DNA of 57,774 bases from positions 1-57,774 of the forward strand of contig JAKSKZ010000021.1 of assembly GCA_024401475.1 (NCBI GenBank), written 5' to 3'. The DNA comes from Paludibacteraceae bacterium. GTDB lineage: Bacteria; Bacteroidota; Bacteroidia; Bacteroidales; Paludibacteraceae. The position numbers and the translations under genes were made by a program. Shown here piece by piece: positions 15,342-24,346 of this stretch (positions are counted from its first letter, which is position 1; each line of letters starts with the position of its first letter). Under the pieces are notes generated by a model, which saw only the letters and a list, made by a program, of their open reading frames with translations, did no database searches and was not told the DNA's origin.

Positions 15342-18107
15342 ATGGAGAAAAAACTCTTTCTTATTGACGCTTATGCGTTGATATATCGTTCATATTATGC
15401 ATTTATTAAAAATCCAAGAATAAATTCCAAAGGTATGAATACCTCTGCCATCTTGGGTTTTGTTAATACCTTGGAGGATGTGTTGAAAACTCAGTCTCCA
15501 ACTCATATTGCTGTATGTTTTGATCCTGCAGGACCTACTTTTCGTCATGAAGCCTTTGAAGCTTATAAAGCACAGCGTGAGGCTACTCCAGAAGATATAA
15601 AGGCCTCTGTTCCAATCATTAAGGATGTTGTTAGAGCATATAATATTCCAATATTGGAGGCTGCTGGTTTCGAGGCAGACGATGTAGTTGGTACAGTTGC
15701 AAAAATGGCTGAAAAACAAGGTTTTAAAGTCTTTATGTTAACTCCAGATAAGGATTATGCTCAACTTGTTACTGACAATATTTTAATTTATCGTCCAAAA
15801 CATGGTGGTGGTTACGAAACTTTAGGTATTGAGGGTGTCAAGGAAAAGTGGGGACTTACTTCACCAGAACAGGTTATCGATCTTTTAGGTTTGATGGGTG
15901 ACTCTTCTGATAATATTCCTGGTTGTCCTGGGGTGGGAGAGAAGACGGCTGCAAAATTGTTGACTGAGTTTGGCTCAATTGATAATTTGCTAAAATCGAC
16001 CGACCAGTTAAAAGGGGCGCTTAAAAAGAAAGTTGAAGAAAATGTTGAGCAAATCAACTTTTCTAAATTTTTAGCAACCATTCGTCAGGATGTCCCAATT
16101 GAATTTGATGAAGAACTGTTGCAACTAAAACCTTCTAACAAGGAAGAGTTGAAAAAGTTGTATTCTGAATTAGAGTTTAAAAATTTATTGACAAAACTTG
16201 AACCTTCTGCAAAAGTTGTCAAAAAAGAGTCTCTTCAACCTTCTCTATTTGAAGAATTCGTGGACAATGAGTCAGGCGAAATTAAATATTCAAATCTCAG
16301 CGACTTAACTTCCACTCCTCATAACTATCAACTTATTGATAATGAGGAGAAAATAGCTCATTTTTTGGTTGAAATTTCTAGTCAGAATTTTTTCTGTTTT
16401 GACACAGAAACGACAGGAACTGACGTTTTTTCAGCAGAATTGGTGGGAATGTCGTTTGCTTGGAAGGAAGGCGAGGCCTATTACGTTCCAATACCCGAAA
16501 ATCGTGAGAAAGCGCAAAAAATTGTTGATAGTTTCAAGTCGGTTTTTGAAAACGATGCAATTGCAAAGATTGGTCAAAATATAAAATTCGATTTGTTGAT
16601 GTTAAAGCAGTATGGTGTTGAATTAAAAGGTAAGTTGTTTGATACAATGATTGCTCATTATTTGATTCAGCCTGAGCTTCGACATGGAATGGATTATTTG
16701 GCAGAGATTTATTTAAAGTATAAAACAATTACATACGAGGATCTTTGTGGTCCAAAAGGAAAAAATCAAACATCAATTCGTAGTGTTGATATCAACAAAC
16801 TTTGCGATTATGCTGCAGAAGATGCTGATGTTACTTTGAAGTTGAAGAATATTCTGGAAAAGGAAATTGAAAAGAATGGTCTTGAAAAACTTTTTTATGA
16901 TATTGAAATGCCTTTGATGCAGGTTTTAGCTCAAATGGAGTTCAATGGAGTTAGAATAGATGTGGAATCGCTTAAGCAGTCGTCAATTGATTTTACTGAA
17001 AAACTGATAGAAATCGAGCGAAAAATATATGAACTTGCCGGCTATGAGTTTAATGTTAGTTCTCCTAGGCAAGTGGGCGAATTGATTTTTGATAGATTGA
17101 AAATTGTTGAAAAGGCTAAGAAAACAAAGACAGGTCAATATTCTACTTCCGAAGAGGTACTGGAATCATTAAGGGGTAAGCACGAGATTATAGATTTGAT
17201 TTTGGAATATAGAGGTCTAAAAAAATTACTTTCTACTTACATAGATTCTCTTCCGTTATTGATTAATTCCCGTACAGGAAAAATCCATACATCATATAAT
17301 CAAACTGTAACATCTACTGGTCGTTTGAGTTCCAGCAATCCAAATTTGCAGAATATTCCGATTAGAGATGAAGAGGGTAGGGAGATTCGCAAAGCATTTA
17401 TTGCTGATGAAGGATGTACATTTTTTTCAGCCGATTATTCTCAAATCGAATTGAGATTGATGGCACATCTTAGTCAAGATAAAAATATGTTGGAGGCATT
17501 TAATTTGGGACAAGATATTCATGCAGCAACTGCCGCTAAAATTTATAAAGTACCTTTGGAAGAAGTTACGAAGGATATGCGTAGAAAAGCTAAGACCGCC
17601 AATTTTGGTATCATATATGGAATTTCAGTTTTTGGTTTAGCCGAAAGGTTGTCCATTCCACGATCTGAAGCTAAAGAGCTTATTGATGGATATTTTGAAA
17701 CCTATCCACAGATTAAAACATATATGGATAATTGTATTAAAGTTGCTCAGCAAAATGGATATGTTGAAACACTATTTGGTAGGAAGAGATATTTGTCCGA
17801 CATTAATTCTCGCAATAGTGTAGTTCGTGGTTTTGCAGAGCGAAATGCCATCAATGCACCAATTCAAGGAACTGCAGCTGACATCATTAAAATTGCCATG
17901 GTTAATATTCAGCGAAAATTTGACGAGAATGGATTACGTTCTCAGATGACACTTCAAGTTCATGACGAATTGAACTTTAATGTTTACCAAGACGAATTAT
18001 ATATGGTTAAACATATAGTTGTTTCTGAGATGCAGTCTGCTATCAAGTTGTCAGTACCTTTGATTGCAGAGTGTGGGGTGGGTGATAATTGGTTAGTTGC
18101 TCATTAA
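15342..18107 (+). CDS. polA: DNA polymerase I
   Basis: About 921 residues, with three domains. The 5'-nuclease (residues about 1-290) has LFLIDAYALIYRSYYAF, EAYKAQREATPEDI and AAGFEADDVVGTVA. The 3'-5' proofreading exonuclease (about 320-520) is apparently intact, with FDTETTGTD, KIGQNIKFD and YAAEDADVT. The polymerase (about 530-921) has motif A DYSQIELRLMAHLS, motif B RRKAKTANFGIIYG and motif C LQVHDELNF. It fills gaps in repair and removes Okazaki primers. It lies about 4 kb right of the proposed origin on the leading strand; a -7 box and a strong terminator bound the gene. Confidence 0.97.
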   Translation: MEKKLFLIDAYALIYRSYYAFIKNPRINSKGMNTSAILGFVNTLEDVLKTQSPTHIAVCFDPAGPTFRHEAFEAYKAQREATPEDIKASVPIIKDVVRAYNIPILEAAGFEADDVVGTVAKMAEKQGFKVFMLTPDKDYAQLVTDNILIYRPKHGGGYETLGIEGVKEKWGLTSPEQVIDLLGLMGDSSDNIPGCPGVGEKTAAKLLTEFGSIDNLLKSTDQLKGALKKKVEENVEQINFSKFLATIRQDVPIEFDEELLQLKPSNKEELKKLYSELEFKNLLTKLEPSAKVVKKESLQPSLFEEFVDNESGEIKYSNLSDLTSTPHNYQLIDNEEKIAHFLVEISSQNFFCFDTETTGTDVFSAELVGMSFAWKEGEAYYVPIPENREKAQKIVDSFKSVFENDAIAKIGQNIKFDLLMLKQYGVELKGKLFDTMIAHYLIQPELRHGMDYLAEIYLKYKTITYEDLCGPKGKNQTSIRSVDINKLCDYAAEDADVTLKLKNILEKEIEKNGLEKLFYDIEMPLMQVLAQMEFNGVRIDVESLKQSSIDFTEKLIEIERKIYELAGYEFNVSSPRQVGELIFDRLKIVEKAKKTKTGQYSTSEEVLESLRGKHEIIDLILEYRGLKKLLSTYIDSLPLLINSRTGKIHTSYNQTVTSTGRLSSSNPNLQNIPIRDEEGREIRKAFIADEGCTFFSADYSQIELRLMAHLSQDKNMLEAFNLGQDIHAATAAKIYKVPLEEVTKDMRRKAKTANFGIIYGISVFGLAERLSIPRSEAKELIDGYFETYPQIKTYMDNCIKVAQQNGYVETLFGRKRYLSDINSRNSVVRGFAERNAINAPIQGTAADIIKIAMVNIQRKFDENGLRSQMTLQVHDELNFNVYQDELYMVKHIVVSEMQSAIKLSVPLIAECGVGDNWLVAH

Positions 18108-18120
18108 TGAATTTTGAAAT

Positions 18121-18153
18121 AAAAAGGGATAGTCAAAAGCTATCCCTTTTTTT
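18121..18153 (+). terminator. Terminator of polA
   Basis: AAAAGGGATAG pairs with CTATCCCTTTT around a seven- to eight-base loop and ends in a T run. It precedes the first parS-like site. Confidence 0.85.
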
Positions 18154-18177
18154 GTACCATAAAAAATGAAATTTTGA

Positions 18178-18193
18178 TGTTCCACGTGGAACA
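18178..18193. promoter_or_regulatory. parS: parS-like palindrome, site 1
   Basis: TGTTCCACGTGGAACA, a perfect 16-base palindrome identical to sites 2-4. It fits the known ParB-binding parS consensus (TGTTNCACGTGNAACA). It lies between the convergent polA and dusB genes. Confidence 0.85.
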
Positions 18194-18247
18194 TCAACTT
18201 GATTTCAAATATTGCATTCTCACGCAGTGAAAATTTCTCAATCTACC

Positions 18248-19231
18248 TCAGACTTCGAATTCTTTTTCAATGTTGTCCAAAATTTGAAAAAGTTCTTCTT
18301 TAGTAGAAGCACGCAGCATGGCAATTCTTGTTTGTTTGAAATTGTCAATTCCCTTGAAAAGTGGTGATGCTGCTAAATGTCTTCTTGAGTGCGTAATTCC
18401 TCTTTGCTCGTCCAACCATTCTATATTCTTTTCAACACAATTTTTAATAATTGATAGATAGTGATTAAATGGTCGTTTTTCTATTAAACTACCTGTTTCA
18501 AGAAAATGTTTTATTTCTTCAAATATCCAAGGTCGGCCAATACTTCCTCTTCCAATCATAATAGCATCAACACCGTATTTGTCGAAACACTCTTTAGCTC
18601 GTTCTGGTGTTGTGACATCTCCATTTCCTATGATGGGAATATGCATTCTTGGATTATTTTTCACCTCACCAATTAAAGTCCAGTCAGCTTCGCCAGTGTA
18701 CATTTGCGATCTAGTTCTTCCGTGAATAGCTAAAGCCTGAGCACCACAATCTTGAATTTGTTCTGCAAGAGAGACTATGATTTTGTTATTTTCATCCCAG
18801 CCCAATCTAGTTTTGACAGTCACTGGTATATCTACTGCTTTGACTACAGCCTTAACTATTTCTAATAGTTTTGGAATATCTTTCAATAATCCTGCACCTC
18901 CACCTTTACCTGCTACTTTTTTTACGGGACAACCAAAATTCAAATCTATAATGTCAGGTTTTGCTTCAGCGGCTTTTTTAGCTGCTTCAGCTATAGGTTC
19001 CGGTTCTCTTCCGTAAAGTTGGATAACTACTGGGCGTTCGTCTTCGCTAATAGTCAGTTTTTTCTCGGTACTTTCCACATTGCGTATCAAAGCATCTGCA
19101 GAGACAAATTCCGAATATACCATATCAGCGCCAAATTGTTTGCAGGCCAATCTAAATGCAGGATCGGTTACATCTTCCATCGGTGCTAAAAATAGCGGAT
19201 ATTTATCGAATTCTATATTTCCAATTTTCAT
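18248..19231 (-). CDS. dusB: tRNA-dihydrouridine synthase, DusB family
   Basis: A 327-residue FMN enzyme that reduces uridines in the tRNA D-loop with NADPH. The N-terminal TIM barrel has LAPMEDVTDPAFRLACKQFGADMVYSEF, with the FMN/substrate motif DLNFGCPVKKVAGKGGGAGLL near residue 97 containing the catalytic Cys. IHGRTRSQMYTGEADW near residue 165 is characteristic, followed by GNGDVTTPERAK and MIGRGSIGRPWIFEEI. The family length is matched. parS-like sites lie on both sides, so the transcription unit is embedded in the putative centromere. No fis-like partner is present, as expected in Bacteroidota. Confidence 0.94.
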   Translation of the reverse strand: MKIGNIEFDKYPLFLAPMEDVTDPAFRLACKQFGADMVYSEFVSADALIRNVESTEKKLTISEDERPVVIQLYGREPEPIAEAAKKAAEAKPDIIDLNFGCPVKKVAGKGGGAGLLKDIPKLLEIVKAVVKAVDIPVTVKTRLGWDENNKIIVSLAEQIQDCGAQALAIHGRTRSQMYTGEADWTLIGEVKNNPRMHIPIIGNGDVTTPERAKECFDKYGVDAIMIGRGSIGRPWIFEEIKHFLETGSLIEKRPFNHYLSIIKNCVEKNIEWLDEQRGITHSRRHLAASPLFKGIDNFKQTRIAMLRASTKEELFQILDNIEKEFEV

Positions 19232-19249
19232 TTTGTATTAATGTATTCA

Positions 19250-19265
19250 TGTTCCACGTGGAACA
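19250..19265. promoter_or_regulatory. parS: parS-like palindrome, site 2
   Basis: TGTTCCACGTGGAACA, identical to the other three, placed just upstream of the dusB start on its minus-strand leader; bound ParB could affect dusB expression. Confidence 0.85.
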
Positions 19266-19333
19266 TATTGTTATATTAGAAGACTGCATTCGAAGAATGC
19301 AGTCGAATTTTTTTAAAAAAAATAATAGGGTAG

Positions 19334-19349
19334 TGTTCCACGTGGAACA
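19334..19349. promoter_or_regulatory. parS: parS-like palindrome, site 3
   Basis: TGTTCCACGTGGAACA, with the symmetry extended by one base each side (19333-19350). It lies 68 bases from site 2 and just past the stop of the U32 gene. Confidence 0.85.
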
Positions 19350-19352
19350 CTT

Positions 19353-20621
19353 TTATTGATTGTTTGGAACTTCTGAAGCGTCCACCATTTTGTAAAGTTT
19401 GTCCGAAGGACGAATTTTACAAGGGACTGCTATTGAAAAGGCAGTGCCGCGTTCGCATCTTTCTGCACTTTTGCAATCGACTTGCAATTCGTCAACTTTT
19501 AATTCGATTACACCTGTGGTAGGGCCCATGATGATGATGTCGTCACCTTTTTCTATTCCAAATTTCGTTTCAACCAAGAATTCCGCCACTCCTAATTTTG
19601 AATAGTATTTCATTCCTTTGCCGACATATACTTTTCTTTTGGTTGCTTCAGATCCGTATGTAGAACTCCATTCGCCCAATCTTTGACCTAAATAGTAGCC
19701 ATTCCAGAAACCTCTGTTGAATACAGTTTTTAATCGTTCATCCCATCCAGCTATCTTCTCTTCACTAAATGTTCCGTCCAAGTATGAGTTTATGGCTTCG
19801 TTATAACATCCGACAACAGTCTTGACGTATTCTGGACCTCTTGCTCTTCCTTCAATCTTCATTACGCGAACTCCTGAATCTATCAGTTTGTTGATGAAAT
19901 GAATAGTCTTTAGATCTTTAGGAGACATTAAATATTGATTATCTACCTTGATTTCAATATCTCTTTCATCGTCATATAATCGATATCCGTGTCGGCAAAC
20001 TTGATAACATGCACCTCTGTTGGCAGAAGCGTTTAATTCGTGAAGGCTCAAGTAGCACTTTCCAGAAACTGCCATACATAAAGCTCCATGGCAGAACATT
20101 TCAATACGGATTAGTTCACCTTTTGGGCCTTTGATTTGTTCTTCGTTGATTGCCTTCCAGATGGAAGCTACTTGGTCCATGTTTAGTTCGCGTGCCAAAA
20201 CAACCACATCTGCGAATTTCGAATAGAATTTGAGTGCTTCTACATTGGCAATGTTAAGTTGTGTGGAAAGATGTACTTCTACACCTTGTTGGTAGGCATA
20301 TAACATTACGGCAACATCTGCTGCAATGATTGCTGAAACTTCCACTTCTTTGGCAGTGTCAACAATCTCTCTCATCAACTCTAAATCATTGTTGTAAATG
20401 ACAGTGTTGACCGTTAGATAACTTTTGATGTTGTTTTCTTTACAGATTCTAACAATCTCCCTTAAATCGTCTGTATTGAAATTGCTGGCCGAACGCGAAC
20501 GCATATTCAATTTTTCAATACCGAAATAGACTGAGTTTGCTCCTGCTTGAATGGCTGCTTGTAAACTCTCGTAAGAGCCTACTGGTGCCATTATTTCAAA
20601 GTCTTCTCTTTTAAATTGCAT
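19353..20621 (-). CDS. Peptidase U32 family protein, tRNA hydroxylation (TrhP-like)
   Basis: A 422-residue U32 family member. Relatives such as TrhP/YegQ take part in prephenate-dependent hydroxylation of uridine 34 in tRNA; the peptidase label is historical. The N-terminal barrel has IMAPVGSYESLQAAIQAGANSVYFG, then LSTQLNIANVEAL. The family Cys motif EMFCHGALCMAVSGKCYLS is near residue 185, followed by NRGACYQVCRHGY. A C-terminal beta domain (GIEKGDDIIIMGPTTG) follows. It lies in a run of translation and repair genes (dusB, dtd, uvrC), consistent with a tRNA role. The family is clear, but RlhA-like rRNA activity cannot be excluded. Confidence 0.88.
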   Translation of the reverse strand: MQFKREDFEIMAPVGSYESLQAAIQAGANSVYFGIEKLNMRSRSASNFNTDDLREIVRICKENNIKSYLTVNTVIYNNDLELMREIVDTAKEVEVSAIIAADVAVMLYAYQQGVEVHLSTQLNIANVEALKFYSKFADVVVLARELNMDQVASIWKAINEEQIKGPKGELIRIEMFCHGALCMAVSGKCYLSLHELNASANRGACYQVCRHGYRLYDDERDIEIKVDNQYLMSPKDLKTIHFINKLIDSGVRVMKIEGRARGPEYVKTVVGCYNEAINSYLDGTFSEEKIAGWDERLKTVFNRGFWNGYYLGQRLGEWSSTYGSEATKRKVYVGKGMKYYSKLGVAEFLVETKFGIEKGDDIIIMGPTTGVIELKVDELQVDCKSAERCERGTAFSIAVPCKIRPSDKLYKMVDASEVPNNQ

Positions 20622-20643
20622 TCTATTTTGTTTTTATTTCTAT

Positions 20644-21096
20644 TTATTCTCTATTTTGTGAGTCAATCCAGATAGTCACTGGACCATCGTTTAAAAGTTC
20701 TACTTTCATGTCGGCTCCAAATTCTCCAGTTCCGATTTCTTTTTTGATTTGTTCTCTTACTTTATCGCAAAAGTATTCATACATTGGAATGGCAAAGTCG
20801 TGTTTAGATGCTTTTATATAAGATGGTCGATTACCTTTTTTCGTCATGGCTTGCAATGTGAATTGGCTGACCACTATTATATCTCCTTCTATATCAATAA
20901 CTGATTTGTTCATAACACCGTTTTCATCGTCAAAAATGCGGATGTTTGCTATTTTACCAGCCAACCATTCAGCATCCTCTTTAGTATCTCGGTCTTCAAT
21001 TCCAACCAAGACCAATAATCCTTTCCCTATTTTTGACTTTACCTTTCCTTCTATTGTAACTGAGGCATGCGCTACTCTTTGAATTACGATTCTCAT
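20644..21096 (-). CDS. dtd: D-aminoacyl-tRNA deacylase
   Basis: A 150-residue homodimeric enzyme that hydrolyses D-aminoacyl-tRNA and glycyl-tRNA(Ala), keeping D-amino acids out of translation. The opening MRIVIQRVAHASVTIEGKV, the proofreading motif VSQFTLQA-TKKGNRPSY and the C-terminal GPVTIWIDS (cross-subunit Gly-cisPro motif) are present. The usual SQFTLYA-type strand reads SQFTLQA. Its stop lies 22 bases upstream of the U32 start, so the two are probably cotranscribed. Confidence 0.95.
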   Translation of the reverse strand: MRIVIQRVAHASVTIEGKVKSKIGKGLLVLVGIEDRDTKEDAEWLAGKIANIRIFDDENGVMNKSVIDIEGDIIVVSQFTLQAMTKKGNRPSYIKASKHDFAIPMYEYFCDKVREQIKKEIGTGEFGADMKVELLNDGPVTIWIDSQNRE

Positions 21097-21116
21097 ATTT
21101 TAAATATTTTGGTTTA

Positions 21117-21132
21117 TGTTCCACGTGGAACA
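21117..21132. promoter_or_regulatory. parS: parS-like palindrome, site 4
   Basis: TGTTCCACGTGGAACA in the 46-base gap between uvrC and dtd. It is the rightmost of the four identical copies, about 9.6 kb from the proposed origin. Confidence 0.85.
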
Positions 21133-21142
21133 TTGCAATATT

Positions 21143-22975
21143 TTAGTCATTGATTAATTCTTTTTTATTTTGTTGGAAGTGATCAAATATGATTTTTGCT
21201 TTGGCTGGACCAATCTCTTCAGCAATTTCTTCCAATGTAAGAGCCTTTATTCTTTTAACGCTTTTGAATTTTTTAATGAGTTGCTCTTGTGTTTTTGGAC
21301 CAATACCTGAAATTTCCAATTCAGATTTGATTTGATTTTTGCTTCGTTTATCTCGATGAAATTGGATGGCAAAACGGTGAACTTCATCTTGAATAGAGGC
21401 GAAGAATTTGAATGTTTGGTTGCTTGGGTCTAGTCCAACTGCCAATGGGGGAAAACCAAACAAGAGTTCTTGCGTCTTATGTTTGTCGTTCTTTGCCAGT
21501 CCAGCTATAGGAATGTTTAAGTGAAGTTCGTCTTCTATCACTTGTCGAATCACCTCCATTTGGCCGATGCCTCCGTCGGCAATGATTAAGTTCGGCAATG
21601 GTGATTCTTCTTCTATCATTCTCTTATATCTACGGTGTACTACCTCTTTCATTGAAGCATAATCGTCAGGTCCTTCCACCGTTTTGATGATATATTTTCT
21701 GTAATCTTTTTTCGATGGTTTGGCCATTTTATAGACTACACATCCAGCTACGGCATCCGATCCTTGGATGTTGGAGTTATCAAAACATTCGATATGAATT
21801 GGGAGTTCTTTCAGTTTTAAAATGTCTTGAACAGCCTTTAAAAGTTTTGTTGCTCGTTGTTCGGGGTTGAACTTTTCCATCTGTTTCATTCGGTCGAATT
21901 TGTATTGTTTCACGTTTTGAAGAGAAAGATCTAACAATTTTTTCTTATCTCCTCTTTGTGGAACACTGACTGTGGCATTGTCAAATTGAAAACCTATTTC
22001 GAAGGGAACTAAAATTTCGCGTGCGTGACTATCAAAACGCTTTCGCATTTCGGTAATGGCGCTTGCCAAAATCTCTTCTTTCTCTTCATCGGCTCGAATT
22101 TTGTACTCAAAAGTGTAGGCTTGCGATATCGTGCCGTTAGTTACTTTGAGGTAGTTGACAAATGCTTCATCATCTTCTATCTCAATTCCGAATGTATCAA
22201 TATTGGTTAGAGTAGGGGTGACGATGGTCGACTTAGAACGATAATTCTCGATGGAAACGAGCTTTTCTTTCATTAACTGAGCATCTTCAAATCGAAGTTC
22301 TTCAGCAGCTTTCATCATCTCGTTTTTCAGATAATCTTCGATCTTGTCGAGTTCTCCTTTCAAAATGTATTTTATCTCTTCGATGTTTTTGTCATATTCC
22401 TCGCGTTCTTGCATACCTTCGCAGCAGCCTTTGCATTTCTTGATGTGATATTGCAAGCATACCTTGAACCGTCCTTGTTTTATGCCCTCGTCGGTAAGAT
22501 TCAATTTGCAAGTGCGAAGTTGATAAAGATTGTGAACCAACTCAAGTACCGTTTTCATCGCAGGAATGTAAGTGTAAGGACCGAAATAGTAGGAACCATC
22601 TTTTACTACATTTCTTGTTTTGAAAACTCTTGGAAAGGGTTCATTTTTGACACAAATCCAAGGATACGTTTTGTCATCTTTTAGCAAGATATTGTAGCGA
22701 GGTTGGTGTTTCTTTATCAAGCTGTTCTCCAGTAGGAGAGCGTCTTGTTCAGTTGGGACAACAATATATTTGATGTCGGCAATCTGTTTTACTAAAACTC
22801 TTACTTTTATCGAATCATGAAATTTATTGAAGTAAGAAGAAACACGCCTTTTTAGGTTAACAGCTTTTCCGACATATATAATTTCATTTTTATTGTTGAA
22901 ATATTGATATACGCCCGGACTCTCTGGTAACGAAAGAACGATCTCTCTAATTTTTGTATTTGCTACTTCTTCCAT
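21143..22975 (-). CDS. uvrC: Excinuclease ABC subunit C
   Basis: Makes the dual incisions in UvrABC nucleotide excision repair. About 610 residues from the ATG at 22975, chosen because a -7 box at 23003-23010 puts the transcript start near 22996, at or inside the longer frame's ATG (22999). Domains in order: a GIY-YIG nuclease (SPGVYQYFNNKNEIIYVGKAVNLKRRV), Cys-rich LQYHIKKCKGCCEG, and the UVR/UvrB-contact helix EELRFEDAQLMKEKL near residue 235. The RNase H-like endonuclease (IECFDNSNIQGSDAVA, IADGGIGQ) and terminal HhH motifs (ELEISGIGPKTQEQLIKKF) follow. All catalytic segments look intact. Confidence 0.96.
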   Translation of the reverse strand: MEEVANTKIREIVLSLPESPGVYQYFNNKNEIIYVGKAVNLKRRVSSYFNKFHDSIKVRVLVKQIADIKYIVVPTEQDALLLENSLIKKHQPRYNILLKDDKTYPWICVKNEPFPRVFKTRNVVKDGSYYFGPYTYIPAMKTVLELVHNLYQLRTCKLNLTDEGIKQGRFKVCLQYHIKKCKGCCEGMQEREEYDKNIEEIKYILKGELDKIEDYLKNEMMKAAEELRFEDAQLMKEKLVSIENYRSKSTIVTPTLTNIDTFGIEIEDDEAFVNYLKVTNGTISQAYTFEYKIRADEEKEEILASAITEMRKRFDSHAREILVPFEIGFQFDNATVSVPQRGDKKKLLDLSLQNVKQYKFDRMKQMEKFNPEQRATKLLKAVQDILKLKELPIHIECFDNSNIQGSDAVAGCVVYKMAKPSKKDYRKYIIKTVEGPDDYASMKEVVHRRYKRMIEEESPLPNLIIADGGIGQMEVIRQVIEDELHLNIPIAGLAKNDKHKTQELLFGFPPLAVGLDPSNQTFKFFASIQDEVHRFAIQFHRDKRSKNQIKSELEISGIGPKTQEQLIKKFKSVKRIKALTLEEIAEEIGPAKAKIIFDHFQQNKKELIND

Positions 22976-23518
22976 AAATTTCGGAGTAAAATTGCTCAAT
23001 TTGCAAATTTAGAAAATTAAGATGAATACTCCTTGAATTTTCTTTTTCGTTCTAATTATTCGGGTTCAAAATCTTCGTAGAATTCTCTATTTTTCCAAAA
23101 AACTCTGTTTCATCTTTTATTTACAAAATTCTCCATTTTTAACTTCGTGAGAATCTCATATTTGAAAATCAACCTTGTCCGTTGGTCATATATCCAATTC
23201 TCAGCTTATCTACGGAGGGTTAAAAATATCGTTTTAAAATTATATTTAATTGAAAATCAATTATTTAGATATTTAATTTATCACTATTTTTATTGATGAA
23301 AAAAGTCGTGAACTAGATAGAAAATACCCATTTCATCACAAAATTGGCAGTTTTAGTATAAATTATTAATAGTATTTGTATAAAAAGATATATTTGATAT
23401 GATATTTTGATTAAAATAAACTATTGAAAATAGTTGAAATAATTCTTTAATGGTAATTTCTTTCAGTTTTTTATTAAATGAACTTTTAGTTGAGATGGCA
23501 GTCCAATACAGCCTGTTT
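22976..23518. other. AT-rich intergenic region between uvrC and the orphan gene
   Basis: Over 500 AT-rich bases holding the uvrC -7 box at its left end and otherwise no gene, RNA or clear repeat that I can recognise. Two runs of TTTTTCATCA/TGATGAAAAA-type sequence exist but do not form a convincing structure. Confidence 0.4.
23003..23010 (-). promoter_or_regulatory. -7 promoter box for uvrC
   Basis: On the minus strand TAAATTTG fits TAnnTTTG. It sits about 28 bases before the preferred uvrC ATG and argues against the upstream in-frame ATG. Confidence 0.45.
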
Positions 23519-24346
23519 TTAGCCCTTTTTAGGCCGTTTTTTGGTGCGAAGTTGAGTTATGCCACCTTCGCTTCGTTCAAATACAAATACGCGGTCAAAT
23601 TGACTGCTATAGCAATGTTTTAAAGCCTTTTGAGCTGTGATAGGATCGTAGGAACTTGACATCAAGAAACTGTTTTGGATGATGATGAGCCAATTTTCCA
23701 CACTTTCACTATTGTAGAAGGGTAATTTAAGGTCTTTTGCACGCAATCTTTGCGAAATACTTTCGATGGAAAGGGGTTTTACCATAGTGGAAATGCCAGC
23801 ATACCATAGTGCTTCTTCAAATCGTCCAGTGACATTCAGAATGTAAATTGATTCAATCTTTGATGGGAGATTCAAATCGCCATATTTTGAAGTTCTATCT
23901 ACTTTGTATTTCACGCCTGTTGATTCAGGCATATTGTCAATGACTATTTTGGCAATTGCTTCCATAAGGCCTTGTTTCATCAAGGTTTCATCTTTTTCAG
24001 GAAAATAGGGAGCCGATAGAATGGGGCCTAATTCGTTTGCAAAATGTACGTCAACGACCAATTTTTGATCACATTTTGATTCAAAAATCTCTTGGGCTCC
24101 CTCCATGATTTCGCTAAGAAAATCTTCGTGAGCACGCAAGTTGAATTTTTTGTCTTGTCGTTCGTATTTCAGTTCAGTTAACTCTATGCCTATCAGACCT
24201 TTCTTGGATTGCAAAAGGAAGTCAGGTCGTTCAGACTTACTTAATTCGCCCAACGGAAACACAGGATATTCTGAGCGGAAAATCTGCATTACAGCCCACT
24301 CTCTTCTGTCCTTTTTCTCTTGATTGTAGTTAATCTCCGTTTCCAT
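23519..24346 (-). CDS. Orphan protein with PD-(D/E)XK-like motif
   Basis: About 275 residues from the ATG at 24346, preceded by AGGAGGG at good ribosome-binding distance; the longer frame reads through that site. I do not recognise a named family. Residues about 40-60 (RPDFLLQSKKGLIGIELTEL) resemble the PD...(D/E)x(K/T) core of restriction-endonuclease-like folds, where Asp and Glu bind metal; the last catalytic Lys is not obvious. The rest is mixed alpha/beta, ending in a basic TKKRPKKG tail. It stands alone between long non-coding stretches, which suggests a horizontally acquired or defence-related gene. A nuclease function is only a hypothesis. Confidence 0.55.
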   Translation of the reverse strand: METEINYNQEKKDRREWAVMQIFRSEYPVFPLGELSKSERPDFLLQSKKGLIGIELTELKYERQDKKFNLRAHEDFLSEIMEGAQEIFESKCDQKLVVDVHFANELGPILSAPYFPEKDETLMKQGLMEAIAKIVIDNMPESTGVKYKVDRTSKYGDLNLPSKIESIYILNVTGRFEEALWYAGISTMVKPLSIESISQRLRAKDLKLPFYNSESVENWLIIIQNSFLMSSSYDPITAQKALKHCYSSQFDRVFVFERSEGGITQLRTKKRPKKG

